NCBI RefSeq assembly: GCF_050281185.1
Contig: NZ_JBNNWS010000002.1
Coordinates: 186,001 to 250,000, forward strand
From: Heyndrickxia sp050281185
GTDB lineage: Bacteria; Bacillota; Bacilli; Bacillales; Bacillaceae_C
DNA: 64,000 nt
Direction of reading: 5' to 3'
The first letter of the stretch is position 1, and the number at the start of each line of letters is the position of its first letter. Of this stretch, positions 17,976 through 25,829 are shown one piece after another. The notes beneath the pieces are model-generated. The model worked only from the letters and a program-made list of their open reading frames with translations, had not been told where the DNA came from and did no database searches. Made by a program: the position numbers and the translations under genes.

Positions 17976-17976
17976 T

Positions 17977-18070
17977 AAGAAATCCTCTAGCCGATAGGCG
18001 CTGGAGCTGGACAACGCAGACACTTTTCGAAACTTACACCCTTAAAAATTTTATACTTTCATACCTTTTA
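17977..18070 (+). repeat. Dispersed structured repeat, 3'-half copy (tail type II)
   Basis: It starts at AAGAAATCC, two bases after the lysP stop, keeps GCCGATAGGCGCTGGAGCT, and carries the type II tail (GCAGACACTTTTC...TTTTATACTTTC). The 5' half of the element is missing. Confidence 0.75.
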
Positions 18071-18072
18071 AT

Positions 18073-18098
18073 GAAGGCCGTCTTTGACGGTCTTTTTT
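18073..18098 (+). terminator. Terminator of lysP
   Basis: GGCCGTC-TTT-GACGGTC followed by six T residues, placed directly after the repeat remnant. Confidence 0.8.
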
Positions 18099-18193
18099 AC
18101 TTTTCCCATAAGTATTCACTTTCATCAAATAAACATTATGGAATAAAGAAGCTTATACTTTCAAAACATATACATAGGAAAGGAGTGGGTATT

Positions 18194-19192
18194 TTGGCGA
18201 AAAATACGATTCGATTAACAAGCGCTGAAATTAGCGGACTTTGGACATCGTATATGAATAACACAATGGCTTGGTGTCTTACCGTTTATTTTCTTCATCA
18301 TGTAAAAGATAAGGAAATAAAAGCAATTCTTCAAAAATCATTAAAAACAACTACTTTACGAATCGAAAAAATTACCGAAATTTTTTCAAGTGAAAATATC
18401 CCCATTCCTGATGGATTTACTGATAAAGATGTAAATTTGCATGCGCCACCCCTCTTTTACGATCCTTATGCCCTTAACTTTGTATATATCACGGGTAGAA
18501 TGGACTTGATTTTTTATTCATTTGCAATTGGAAATATTGCAAGGCTTGATATCATTAACTTTTTTACGGAAGCAATTCAGGACGCGACTAATTTATATAA
18601 AGAAGCAACTACTTTACTATTATCTAAAGGACTATATAATCGTGCTCCCAGCATTCCATACCCGACAACAGTAAAATATATTCAAAAGCCATCATATATA
18701 AATGGACTAATTCATACATTCAGGCCATTAAATGTGAATGAATTAACTGAAATATTTTTCAACATTGAAAGAAACTATTTTTCTGTATTACTTTGTATTG
18801 GTCTTATACAAGTGGTTGAAGATAAGGAAATTAAAAACTATCTAAAAAAAGGGAAGAAAATCTCTGAAAAACAAATTAATTTTTTTCAAGATTTACTAAA
18901 ACAAGAAGGTTTTTTTGGAATTGTTTCCAATAACATAGAGGTAACCGAGGCAAAAATATCGCCTTTTTCTGATAAGTTGATTATGAACCTTTTTAATTCA
19001 CTAAACTCTATGGACATTACCCTGATTGGTCATGCTTTGTCAACATCATTAAGAACCGATTTATCTTTGGAGTACAGTAAACTCATTGTCGAAATCCTTG
19101 CTTATGCCGAAGACGGTTTTAATCTACTTGTAGAAAGACAGTGGCTTGAAGAGCCTCCATCCGCACCTAATCGGAAGGAGCTGGAGAAATAG
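18194..19192 (+). CDS. DUF3231 family protein (duplicated helical domain)
   Basis: I start at TTG 18194 (M-A-K-N-T-I-R-L-T-S), with AAAGGAGT upstream. An in-frame ATG at 18071 lies inside the lysP terminator and is unlikely. The 332-residue protein has two similar halves. Half one has TSAEISGLWTSYMNNTMAWC then YFLHHVKDKEIKAIL; half two, from about 175, has LNVNELTEIFFNIERNYFSV then IQVVEDKEIKNYL. This tandem layout is typical of DUF3231, a family common in spore-forming bacilli. It is predicted to be helical, with no known function. No catalytic motif is visible. Confidence 0.82.
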   Translation: MAKNTIRLTSAEISGLWTSYMNNTMAWCLTVYFLHHVKDKEIKAILQKSLKTTTLRIEKITEIFSSENIPIPDGFTDKDVNLHAPPLFYDPYALNFVYITGRMDLIFYSFAIGNIARLDIINFFTEAIQDATNLYKEATTLLLSKGLYNRAPSIPYPTTVKYIQKPSYINGLIHTFRPLNVNELTEIFFNIERNYFSVLLCIGLIQVVEDKEIKNYLKKGKKISEKQINFFQDLLKQEGFFGIVSNNIEVTEAKISPFSDKLIMNLFNSLNSMDITLIGHALSTSLRTDLSLEYSKLIVEILAYAEDGFNLLVERQWLEEPPSAPNRKELEK

Positions 19193-19208
19193 TTTTTCCA
19201 CATTCATT

Positions 19209-19303
19209 AAGAAATCCGCTAGCCGATAGGAGCTGGAGCTAGACACAGCAGACACTTTTCATGTCTAATATCCTTAGTAAATTTTATGCTTTCTTACCAT
19301 TTT
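19209..19303 (+). repeat. Dispersed structured repeat, 3'-half copy (tail type II)
   Basis: It begins at AAGAAATCCGCTAGCCGATAG, 17 bases after the DUF3231 stop, and runs through GGAGCTAGAC into the type II tail (CAGACACTTTTCATGTCTAATA...). It starts at the same internal point as the copy after lysP. Confidence 0.75.
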
Positions 19304-19343
19304 AAAAAAAGTAGGCTCCTTTTCTAAGGAGCCTACTTTTTGT
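19304..19343. terminator. Bidirectional terminator between DUF3231 gene and glyQS
   Basis: AAAAAAGTAGGCTCCT pairs with AGGAGCCTACTTTTT across a six-base loop, with A and T runs on either side. It ends at the glyQS stop codon. Confidence 0.88.
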
Positions 19344-20725
19344 TAAAATTGAACTTTTTCTTCTAAAAAGCTTTTTAATTCTGCGATTGGAAGTCGAGTT
19401 TGCTCCATTGTATCTCGGTCACGAACGGTTACCATATGATCTTCTTTAGAATCAAAGTCATATGTGATACAGAATGGTGTACCGATTTCATCTTGACGAC
19501 GATATCGTTTTCCGATTGAACCTGTTTCGTCAAAGTCGACCATGAAATGCTTAGCTAAATCAGCAAAGATTTCTCGTGCTTCATCAGAAAGCTTCTTCGA
19601 TAACGGCAGGATTGCTGCTTTATATGGAGCAAGTGCAGGGTGCAAATGCATGACTGTTCTTGATGTACCGTCTTCTAACGCCTCTTCTTCATAAGAATCA
19701 ATGAAATAAGCAAGTGTTACACGATCTGCTCCAAGAGATGGTTCAATACAATATGGGACAAAACGCTCATTTGTTTCTTGATCTAAATAAGTAAAATCTT
19801 CACCTGAAAATTGCATATGCTGCTTTAAGTCATAATCGGTTCTTGATGCAATTCCCCAAAGCTCTCCCCAGCCAAATGGGAATTTATATTCAAAGTCTGT
19901 AGTAGCGTTACTATAGTGGGAAAGCTCATCTTCCGAATGATCACGAAGTCGAAGATTTTCTTCTTTTATTCCTAATGTAAGCAGCCAATTCTTCGCAGAT
20001 TCCTTCCAGTAGTCAAACCATTTAAGCTCTTCACCTGGTTTACAGAAGAATTCCAACTCCATTTGTTCAAATTCACGTGTACGGAATGTAAAGTTACCCG
20101 GTGTAATTTCATTTCGGAAGCTCTTACCAATTTGGCCAATACCAAATGGAAGCTTTTTGCGCATTGTTCTTTGTACATTTTTAAAATTCACAAAAATTCC
20201 TTGCGCTGTTTCAGGTCGAAGGAAAATTTCATTTGTGCTTGTTTCTGTTACACCTTGGAATGTTTTGAACATTAAATTAAACTGACGAATTCCAGTGAAA
20301 TCCTTGCTTCCACACTCTGGACAAGCAATGTCATATTCCTTCATAAGTTCTTCCATTTTATCAAAAGGAAGACCGTCAACAACGATTTCTGTTCCTTTTG
20401 CCTCAGCTGCATTTTCAATCAGTTTATCAGCACGATGTCTTGCTTTACATTGTTTACAATCAATCATCGGGTCATTGAAATTTCCGATATGACCAGACGC
20501 TTCCCATGTTCTTGGATTCATTAAAATAGCTGCATCTAAACCTACATTATATGGAGATTCTTGAATAAACTTTTTTAACCATGCTTTTTTAATGTTATTT
20601 TTTAGCTCCATACCAAGAGGGCCGTAATCCCATGTGTTTGCAAGACCTCCGTATATTTCCGATCCCGGAAACACAAATCCACGATGTTTGGCATGTGAAA
20701 CGATTTGTTCCATATTTACTGACAT
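19343..20725 (-). CDS. glyQS: Glycyl-tRNA synthetase, single-chain dimeric type
   Basis: I start at ATG 20725 (M-S-V-N-M-E-Q), nine bases from AAGGAG; an ATG two codons earlier sits too close to that site. The 460-residue class II enzyme charges tRNA-Gly. It shows the alpha2 GlyRS signature GFVFPGSEIYGG and NTWDYGPLG near the N-terminus, motif 2 around FRNEITPGNFTFRTREFEQME, and motif 3 near EPSLGADRVTLAYF. The anticodon-binding domain fills the C-terminal 100 residues. It differs from the two-subunit GlyQ/GlyS enzyme of some bacilli. A glycine T-box lies upstream, split from the gene by a repeat copy. Confidence 0.96.
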   Translation of the reverse strand: MSVNMEQIVSHAKHRGFVFPGSEIYGGLANTWDYGPLGMELKNNIKKAWLKKFIQESPYNVGLDAAILMNPRTWEASGHIGNFNDPMIDCKQCKARHRADKLIENAAEAKGTEIVVDGLPFDKMEELMKEYDIACPECGSKDFTGIRQFNLMFKTFQGVTETSTNEIFLRPETAQGIFVNFKNVQRTMRKKLPFGIGQIGKSFRNEITPGNFTFRTREFEQMELEFFCKPGEELKWFDYWKESAKNWLLTLGIKEENLRLRDHSEDELSHYSNATTDFEYKFPFGWGELWGIASRTDYDLKQHMQFSGEDFTYLDQETNERFVPYCIEPSLGADRVTLAYFIDSYEEEALEDGTSRTVMHLHPALAPYKAAILPLSKKLSDEAREIFADLAKHFMVDFDETGSIGKRYRRQDEIGTPFCITYDFDSKEDHMVTVRDRDTMEQTRLPIAELKSFLEEKVQF

Positions 20726-20753
20726 ATGCATTCTCTCCTTTTTTTAAATGTAC

Positions 20754-20966
20754 AAAAGCGCAAGCGCCTTGCTCATCGGCGTACGGATTTCGTAGTCTTC
20801 GACTGAGATAAAGGAAACACGGTGAGGTAGTTCACGAGCCGATGTTGACTTATCGTAGGGAGGAGACGAAGAAATCCGCTAGCCGACGGCTGCTTGCGCT
20901 AGACGGAAACCTCGCTCTTCATAAAGTTATCCACAGTGCGAATATTTTATAATTTCCTAAACGACA
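20754..20966 (+). repeat. Dispersed structured repeat, full copy 2 (tail type I)
   Basis: The core (20754-20904) starts AAAAGCGCAAGCGCC and ends GCTTGCGCTAGAC. In this copy AGCGCAAGC and GCTTGCGCT are perfectly complementary, although the 3' arm differs from that of the other copies. The type I tail (20905-20966) matches that of copy 1, including TTATCCACAGTGCG. It separates the glyQS T-box from the glyQS ribosome site. Confidence 0.85.
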
Positions 20967-21180
20967 AAAAAGCTCCCGTTCCCAGGCTGTTAAGCCTGGG
21001 GACGAGAGCTGTGCTCACGCGGTTCCACCCCAGTTGATGCACAAAATGTACATCCACTTTCCAATAACGACTCCAGATTGCCTTTTCACTGATTCTCTTA
21101 TCAGGCTTGCACCATCCCTGATTCGCTATCTAAGAGGATACTTCAGTTACTATTGATCCTTCAATGCCGTCAATATTTTT
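20966..21180 (-). promoter_or_regulatory. T-box riboswitch, glycine specifier (glyQS leader)
   Basis: On the minus strand the canonical GGGTGGAACCGCG lies at plus 21018-21030. It is followed by a terminator hairpin (CTCTCGTCCCCAGG...CCTGGGAACGGGAG) and six T residues. The specifier loop reads GTGAAAA-GGC-A, with the glycine codon GGC at plus 21080-21082. The variable base after TGG is A, fitting the U73 discriminator of tRNA-Gly. Confidence 0.93.
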
Positions 21181-21235
21181 AAGATTATATTACATAAAGG
21201 TATGGAAGAAGTCAATGGACGGGTTAAAATTGTAT

Positions 21236-21264
21236 TTGACAACTTTTAGTTTATTTATTATACT
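21236..21264 (+). promoter_or_regulatory. Consensus sigma-A promoter, probably for yceI
   Basis: TTGACA (21236-21241), a 17-base spacer and TATACT (21259-21264). It predicts a leader of about 180 bases before yceI. TTACTTACAAAAGGTAA just downstream contains an imperfect inverted repeat that could be an operator (weak). Confidence 0.6.
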
Positions 21265-21454
21265 TACTTACAAAAGGTAATTAAATATCATATTTTTATT
21301 CAAGAGCGGTCCTATATATCACTGTAATAAAAGAATTTTTAAAGTATTAAAATAATATTGACAGCACAAACGAATAAAAATATAATTTATATAAATCATT
21401 AACTATAATAAATAAACTAACTTACATTATGTTATTAAAATGGAGGTATTTAAA

Positions 21455-21991
21455 ATGACAATTTCAAAATGGGCAATTGATTCAGTACACAGCAGTGTTG
21501 ATTTTTCTGTAAAACATATGATGGTTTCAAAAGTAAAAGGTACATTCCATCAATTTAATGCCGTTGTTGAGGCAAATCCTACTGACTTAACTACAGCTAC
21601 TATTGACTTTAATATTGATGTTGAAAGCATCGATACTCGTAATAATGATCGTGACAACCATTTGCGTTCTGCTGATTTCTTTGATGTAGCACAATTTCCA
21701 AAAATGACTTTCAAATCTTCTAAAATCGTAAAAACAGGTGACGATGAATATAATGTAACAGGTGATGTTACACTTCACGGAGTTACTCGCCCAGAAACTT
21801 TCTCTGTTACATTTGAAGGTTTAGCAAAGGATCCAATGAGCGGGGCTGAAAAAATTGGATTTAGCGCAAATGGAAAACTTAAACGCAGTGATTACGGTTT
21901 AACTTGGAATGCAGCATTAGAAACCGGCGGCGTACTAGTCGGTGACGATATTAAAGTTTCTATTGAAATTGAAGCTGCAAAAGAAGCTTAA
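21455..21991 (+). CDS. yceI: YceI family lipid-binding-fold protein
   Basis: I start at ATG 21455 (M-T-I-S-K-W-A-I-D), eight bases after GGAGG; an ATG at 21440 overlaps that ribosome site. The 178-residue protein shows the YceI lipocalin-like beta-barrel pattern: WAIDSVHSSVDFSVKHMM, then NRDNHLRSADFFDVAQFPKM, VTGDVTLHGVTRP and FSANGKLKRSDYGLTWNAAL near the C-terminus. Barrels of this type bind polyisoprenoid or amide lipids. No signal peptide is present, so it is cytoplasmic here. Family members often respond to stress. Single-gene unit with promoter and terminator. Confidence 0.95.
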   Translation: MTISKWAIDSVHSSVDFSVKHMMVSKVKGTFHQFNAVVEANPTDLTTATIDFNIDVESIDTRNNDRDNHLRSADFFDVAQFPKMTFKSSKIVKTGDDEYNVTGDVTLHGVTRPETFSVTFEGLAKDPMSGAEKIGFSANGKLKRSDYGLTWNAALETGGVLVGDDIKVSIEIEAAKEA

Positions 21992-22002
21992 TCAACTTCA
22001 GA

Positions 22003-22030
22003 CAAAAAGGTGTCAACCGGCACCTTTTTC
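22003..22030 (+). terminator. Terminator of yceI
   Basis: AAAAAGGTG and CACCTTTTT form the stem, followed by CTTTTT, 12 bases past the stop. Confidence 0.85.
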
Positions 22031-22044
22031 TTTTTGGCTCATTT

Positions 22045-22328
22045 CGTAAATCAAAAATCCTATATCAAAGTATTTAGGGACAAACCTCTAAGAAAAGATG
22101 CCTCGAAACTAGATATGATTAGGATTCTACATACTGTACGAAATAGTAGCATGTAAAAATCAGCAAAGATTTTACAAAGTAAATATCAATTAAGATTTTT
22201 ATATTATTTTGGAAAACACCCTTATTTATTTACAAAACAGTGACATGCAGGTCATTCACTTGACGTTGCAAATCATCTTATGTAAAACTAACGATAATAC
22301 CAAACTATAATGTTAAAGGTGTGCAAAT
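22045..22328. other. Intergenic region with a diverged dispersed repeat
   Basis: The part at about 22090-22160 (AAGAAAAGATGCCTCGAAACT...CGAAATAGTA) resembles sequence at 3511-3570 and, reversed, at 31437-31482 and 39795-39820. The remainder is the AT-rich promoter region of the DsbA-family gene. Confidence 0.5.
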
Positions 22329-23024
22329 ATGGCTAAATCAAAAAAGAAAACAAATACGAATAAATCTGGCAGCTCATTTTTTTGGATTGTAGTTATTATC
22401 GCCGTCGGTCTACTTACGTTAATCTTTTTTCTAGGAAACAAGTCTTCTGAGCCTACTAAAGATAAAGCCTTTGATTTTGACTACAGCAGCCAACCATTCG
22501 AAGGTGATGAAAAAGCTCCTGTAAAAATTGTTGAATTCGGGGATTACAAGTGCCCAATTTGTAAGGATTTTAACGAATCTGTCTACCCTGTTATTCAAAA
22601 GGAATTAGTTGACACAGGTAAGGCGCAATTTTATTTCATGAATTTCCCATTTATTAATACCGACTCTACTCGCTCAGCAGAATTTGCAGAAACGGTTTAT
22701 AAAGAGCTCGGTAACGATGTATTTTGGGAATTTCACCATCTTCTTTATAGCAAACAACCACAAGACCAAAAATACGAAAAAATGGATTACTTTACTGAAG
22801 ACTTCCTTAAGAAAGCATTAGCTGAGGTTGCCAGTGATAATGATGTCAAAAAGGTTGTAGATGCTTTTCATAATAAAGATTATGTAGAGGCTTTGAAAAA
22901 GGATCAATCTTACGTAGAAAAATTAGGCATAGACTCAACTCCAACACTATTCATAAATGGGAAGAAATTTACCGGTAGTAACTTCGGTGAATTCATTCAA
23001 CAAGTGAAAGACGCAGCAAAATAA
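22329..23024 (+). CDS. DsbA family thiol-disulfide oxidoreductase (BdbD-like)
   Basis: The 231-residue protein has a lysine-rich N-terminus, one membrane anchor (about 17-36) and an outer DsbA-type thioredoxin domain. The active site is YKCPICKDF (Cys75, Cys78). The cis-proline loop is in GIDSTPTLFING (about 204-215). The central helical insertion between them is of the size seen in BdbD. It should form disulfide bonds in exported proteins. A partner quinone oxidoreductase (BdbC) is normally needed and is not adjacent. AAAGGTG precedes ATG 22329. Single-gene unit. Confidence 0.92.
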   Translation: MAKSKKKTNTNKSGSSFFWIVVIIAVGLLTLIFFLGNKSSEPTKDKAFDFDYSSQPFEGDEKAPVKIVEFGDYKCPICKDFNESVYPVIQKELVDTGKAQFYFMNFPFINTDSTRSAEFAETVYKELGNDVFWEFHHLLYSKQPQDQKYEKMDYFTEDFLKKALAEVASDNDVKKVVDAFHNKDYVEALKKDQSYVEKLGIDSTPTLFINGKKFTGSNFGEFIQQVKDAAK

Positions 23025-23033
23025 GATAAATGT

Positions 23034-23064
23034 AAAACAGGTTAGATATCTAGCCTGTTTTTTT
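23034..23064 (+). terminator. Terminator of the DsbA-family gene
   Basis: AAACAGG...CCTGTTT around the palindrome TAGATATCTA, followed by seven T residues. Confidence 0.85.
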
Positions 23065-23075
23065 GTGCTTTGGCG

Positions 23076-23200
23076 TTGTTAAACAATATTGTTGTTTCTA
23101 ATAAAACCCTGTATGGTATGCGTTCAGCTAGTTTTACTTCGTAAAAAAATCGCTTCACACATACCATACAGGTCATTTTTTCAACAATATCCTTTAACAA
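23076..23200. repeat. 125-bp palindromic repeat, copy A
   Basis: Ends TTGTTAAACAATATTGTTG and CAACAATATCCTTTAACAA are complementary at 17 of 19 positions. Inside, CCTGTATGGTATGCGT faces ACACATACCATACAGG. A second copy of the same length lies at 34551-34675. No ORF is inside. The layout is that of a small inverted-repeat (MITE-like) element. Confidence 0.8.
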
Positions 23201-23700
23201 AATCTATGCTTTAGCTAACTTTGTTTTTCATAGGTTGTTTTTGGATAGATTGCTGTTTTTCGGATAGATTCTCAGGGCTAGAATAATTTTGTTACGTGCT
23301 CTTTTCCCTATATAATAAGTCTTTAATTTCAATGGGGCGATAAACTAGAACCGTAAAAATCCTAGTTCCGATTTTTACTTGATCTAAAAAACAACAAAGT
23401 TTAAGAAAAGAGCCTTTTCATAAAATTCTCAAAGGAATACATACTAAATGCGTATTAAATTTTATTCTTTCATTTGTACAACATTTTTAAGATACTTTAA
23501 AAGTATTTGCTTGAAATTAAAACGATAGGAATGAACAACAATCTTGCTCTAGACCCACCAATACTGGGTTTGTTATGATTACAAAGGATGTTTTCGTAAT
23601 GATTTTTATGATTTCAAATAGATATTTAAAATTTCAATTCAAAGGTGCCTAGTATAGAAAAGAGCTATTAAGAGATTGATTTTGATTGGAGTGGTATATA
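23201..23700. other. Intergenic region, about 500 bases, without a recognisable gene
   Basis: It contains a copy of the AACAACAAAGTTTAAGAAAAGAGCC motif (about 23390-23414), part of a diverged repeat family seen elsewhere in the window. The rest is AT-rich and shows no ORF with a ribosome site. Confidence 0.5.
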
Positions 23701-24612
23701 TTGGGGATGAGAGAAACAGTTGCTCGGAAAATTGCTTGGATAAGCGTTTGGAGCAATATTTTATTAACTGTAGGAAAGATGGCTATTGGTTGGTATGCAC
23801 ACAGTGACGCAGTATTTGCAGATGGAATTCACTCGGCAGCTGATGTTTTTGCCTCTATTATTGTCCTGTTAGTAATAAAAATAGCAAATAAACCGGCTGA
23901 TAAAGAACACCCATATGGACACGGAAAAGCAGAAGTGATTGTTTCAGGTATTATTGGGATATTATTATTATTTGTTGCTATTTACATCGTTTATGAAGGA
24001 ATCACCGGCTTCTTCCATCCGATTGAAACTCCAACTATCTTCGCAATGTGGATCGCAATTTTTTCCTTTATATTTAAGGAGTTTTTATACCGTTCTTCCA
24101 TGAAAGTGGCGAAAGCGCATAACAGTAAAGCTATTGAAGCGATTGCTTTTGATCATAAGGCGGATATTGTTGCATCCATTGCTGCAGCTATCGGTGTAAT
24201 TTTATCAATACTTGGTGACAGGCTTGGAATCAGCATTTTATTATACGGTGATAAAGTTGCCAGTATTTTTGTCGCCTATTTAATTTTTAAAATAGCAAAG
24301 GAAATGTTAGGAGAGGCATTTAATATTCTACTGGAAAGAAATATTGATGGTGAAACACTGAAAGAATATGTGTCCATCATTTCCGGATTTAAGGATGTCA
24401 AACGAATCGATCGAATCCGTGCGAGAGATCACGGCCATTATATATTAGTCGATTTAAGAATCTCTATTGATCATGGTAAATCGATTAAAGAAGGTCATGA
24501 TCTTGCACATGAAATTAAACATTCCTTAATGAATAAATACGACAATATTCAAGAGGTACTGATTCATTTAAACCCCTACTATTCTCCAGAAGAAGAGCGA
24601 AAACAAGACTAA
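23701..24612 (+). CDS. Cation diffusion facilitator (CDF) family metal exporter
   Basis: I start at TTG 23701 because GGAG lies nine bases upstream; ATG 23707 is the alternative. The product has about 303 residues with six membrane helices and a C-terminal cytoplasmic domain. Metal sites of the family are visible: FADGIHSAADVFAS in helix 2 (His-x3-Asp) and FDHKADIVAS in helix 5. HPYGHGKAE marks the loop before helix 3. CDF proteins export Zn, Mn, Fe or Co in exchange for protons; B. subtilis MneP/MneS are manganese exporters. The metal cannot be decided from sequence alone. Single-gene unit. Confidence 0.93.
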   Translation: MGMRETVARKIAWISVWSNILLTVGKMAIGWYAHSDAVFADGIHSAADVFASIIVLLVIKIANKPADKEHPYGHGKAEVIVSGIIGILLLFVAIYIVYEGITGFFHPIETPTIFAMWIAIFSFIFKEFLYRSSMKVAKAHNSKAIEAIAFDHKADIVASIAAAIGVILSILGDRLGISILLYGDKVASIFVAYLIFKIAKEMLGEAFNILLERNIDGETLKEYVSIISGFKDVKRIDRIRARDHGHYILVDLRISIDHGKSIKEGHDLAHEIKHSLMNKYDNIQEVLIHLNPYYSPEEERKQD

Positions 24613-24642
24613 TTGGACTGACCATTAGTCTTGTTTTATTTA
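24604..24642 (+). terminator. Terminator of the CDF gene
   Basis: CAAGACTAAT pairs with ATTAGTCTTG, followed by TTTTATTT. It overlaps the stop codon region. Confidence 0.8.
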
Positions 24643-24662
24643 GGTTTTGGCAAATATTAATT

Positions 24663-25652
24663 CTATTCACTTAGGTCCCATTTTACAATGAGCCCTGCAT
24701 GAGTTAATCCACCACCAAAGCCATATAAAAGAAGGGTATCCCCATTGTGCACCTTTCCTTCTTTTAATGCTAAATCCAGCGCTAATGGAATGGAAACGGA
24801 TGATGTATTCCCATAATACTCCATACTCGTTAATGTTTTTTCTAATGAAAAATCCATTCTCTCACATACAGTCTCAATCATTCTGAGATTTGCGCTGTGC
24901 GGAACAAACCAATCAATTTCTTCTAATGACATATCTGCCTTTTCTAGTAATTGCTCCACGCTTTGCGGCAATGTACGGGCAACCCACTTATAAACCTCTC
25001 TCCCATTTTGAACCATTTTTCCGCTTTTCACTAATTCCTGCCCATGCATGGATGTGGAAAAATTGGTGCGGTAAACATGCATTCCACCCTCTCCATTTGT
25101 TCCTATATAATTAGCTATAAAGCTAGGGTTTTCTTCATCATACTCAACTAAAACAGCTGCAGCACCATCACCAAAAAGGATACAGGTAGATCGGTCCTGA
25201 TAATCTGTTGCTTTGGATAATGTTTCTGTTGTCACAACTAAAACCTTTCTATGAAGACCTGCTGTGATCAAACCATTGGCAAGGTGTAATCCATACGTAA
25301 AACCAGCACATGTAGCATTTAAATCAAAGGCTCCTGTTTGAGGAATGTGAAAGTATTCCTGTATTTGACAAGCGACACTAGGAAAAGCATAGTCAGATGT
25401 TGTTGTTGAAACAATAATGAAATCAACATCTTGAATATTTTTCTGATAGTTTTCTAGTAAATTTTCCACCGCTTTAAAGGCAAGTGTTGAAGAAAACTCA
25501 TCTTTATCAGCTATTCTCCGCTCTTTCATTCCTGTTCTTTGGACAATCCACTCATTATTTGTATCCACTAATTTTTCTAAATCAGCATTCGTTAGTTTTT
25601 TATCTGGTACATAGGTACCGATACCTGTAATACGAGCTTTAGATTTCATCAT
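24663..25652 (-). CDS. fabH: Beta-ketoacyl-ACP synthase III (FabH, FabHB/YhfB-like)
   Basis: I start at ATG 25652, after AGGGGG; TTG 25655 and ATG 25649 are alternatives. The 329-residue enzyme condenses an acyl-CoA primer with malonyl-ACP, the first step of fatty-acid elongation, in the cytoplasm. The Cys-His-Asn triad is in NATCAGFTYG (Cys115), VPHSANLRMI (His252) and YYGNTSS (Asn282). The C-terminal YGFGGGLTHAG is typical. It stands alone, as the second FabH (FabHB) does in B. subtilis, and its promoter carries a FapR box, so it should be repressed when malonyl-CoA is low. Confidence 0.95.
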   Translation of the reverse strand: MMKSKARITGIGTYVPDKKLTNADLEKLVDTNNEWIVQRTGMKERRIADKDEFSSTLAFKAVENLLENYQKNIQDVDFIIVSTTTSDYAFPSVACQIQEYFHIPQTGAFDLNATCAGFTYGLHLANGLITAGLHRKVLVVTTETLSKATDYQDRSTCILFGDGAAAVLVEYDEENPSFIANYIGTNGEGGMHVYRTNFSTSMHGQELVKSGKMVQNGREVYKWVARTLPQSVEQLLEKADMSLEEIDWFVPHSANLRMIETVCERMDFSLEKTLTSMEYYGNTSSVSIPLALDLALKEGKVHNGDTLLLYGFGGGLTHAGLIVKWDLSE

Positions 25653-25690
25653 CAAGTCCCCCTTTTCTTATCACCTTGTATTAATAACTA

Positions 25691-25719
25691 ATATTAGTAC
25701 CAGGTAATAATTTTGTCAA
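25691..25719 (-). promoter_or_regulatory. fabH promoter with FapR operator
   Basis: On the minus strand TTGACA (plus 25714-25719), a 17-base spacer and TAATAT (plus 25691-25696) make a sigma-A promoter. The spacer holds the FapR-type box, read on the plus strand as TTAGTACCAGGTAATAA (25694-25710), close to the known TTAGTACC-N3-TACTAA type. Confidence 0.85.
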
Positions 25720-25829
25720 TCATCTTGATATATTAAATTTTTTATTTTTTGTAAAATTCATGTAAATAAAGAGGATTTCTGCCTATATATATGGAATGAG
25801 ATCAATATTAATCGAAAGTAGGTGACCTA

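Noticed and set aside
25750..25766. A WalR box (TGTAAA-N5-TGTAAA) upstream of the UMF1 MFS gene
   Set aside because: It matches the consensus exactly, but about one such match is expected by chance in AT-rich DNA of this size, and the gene is not a wall gene.
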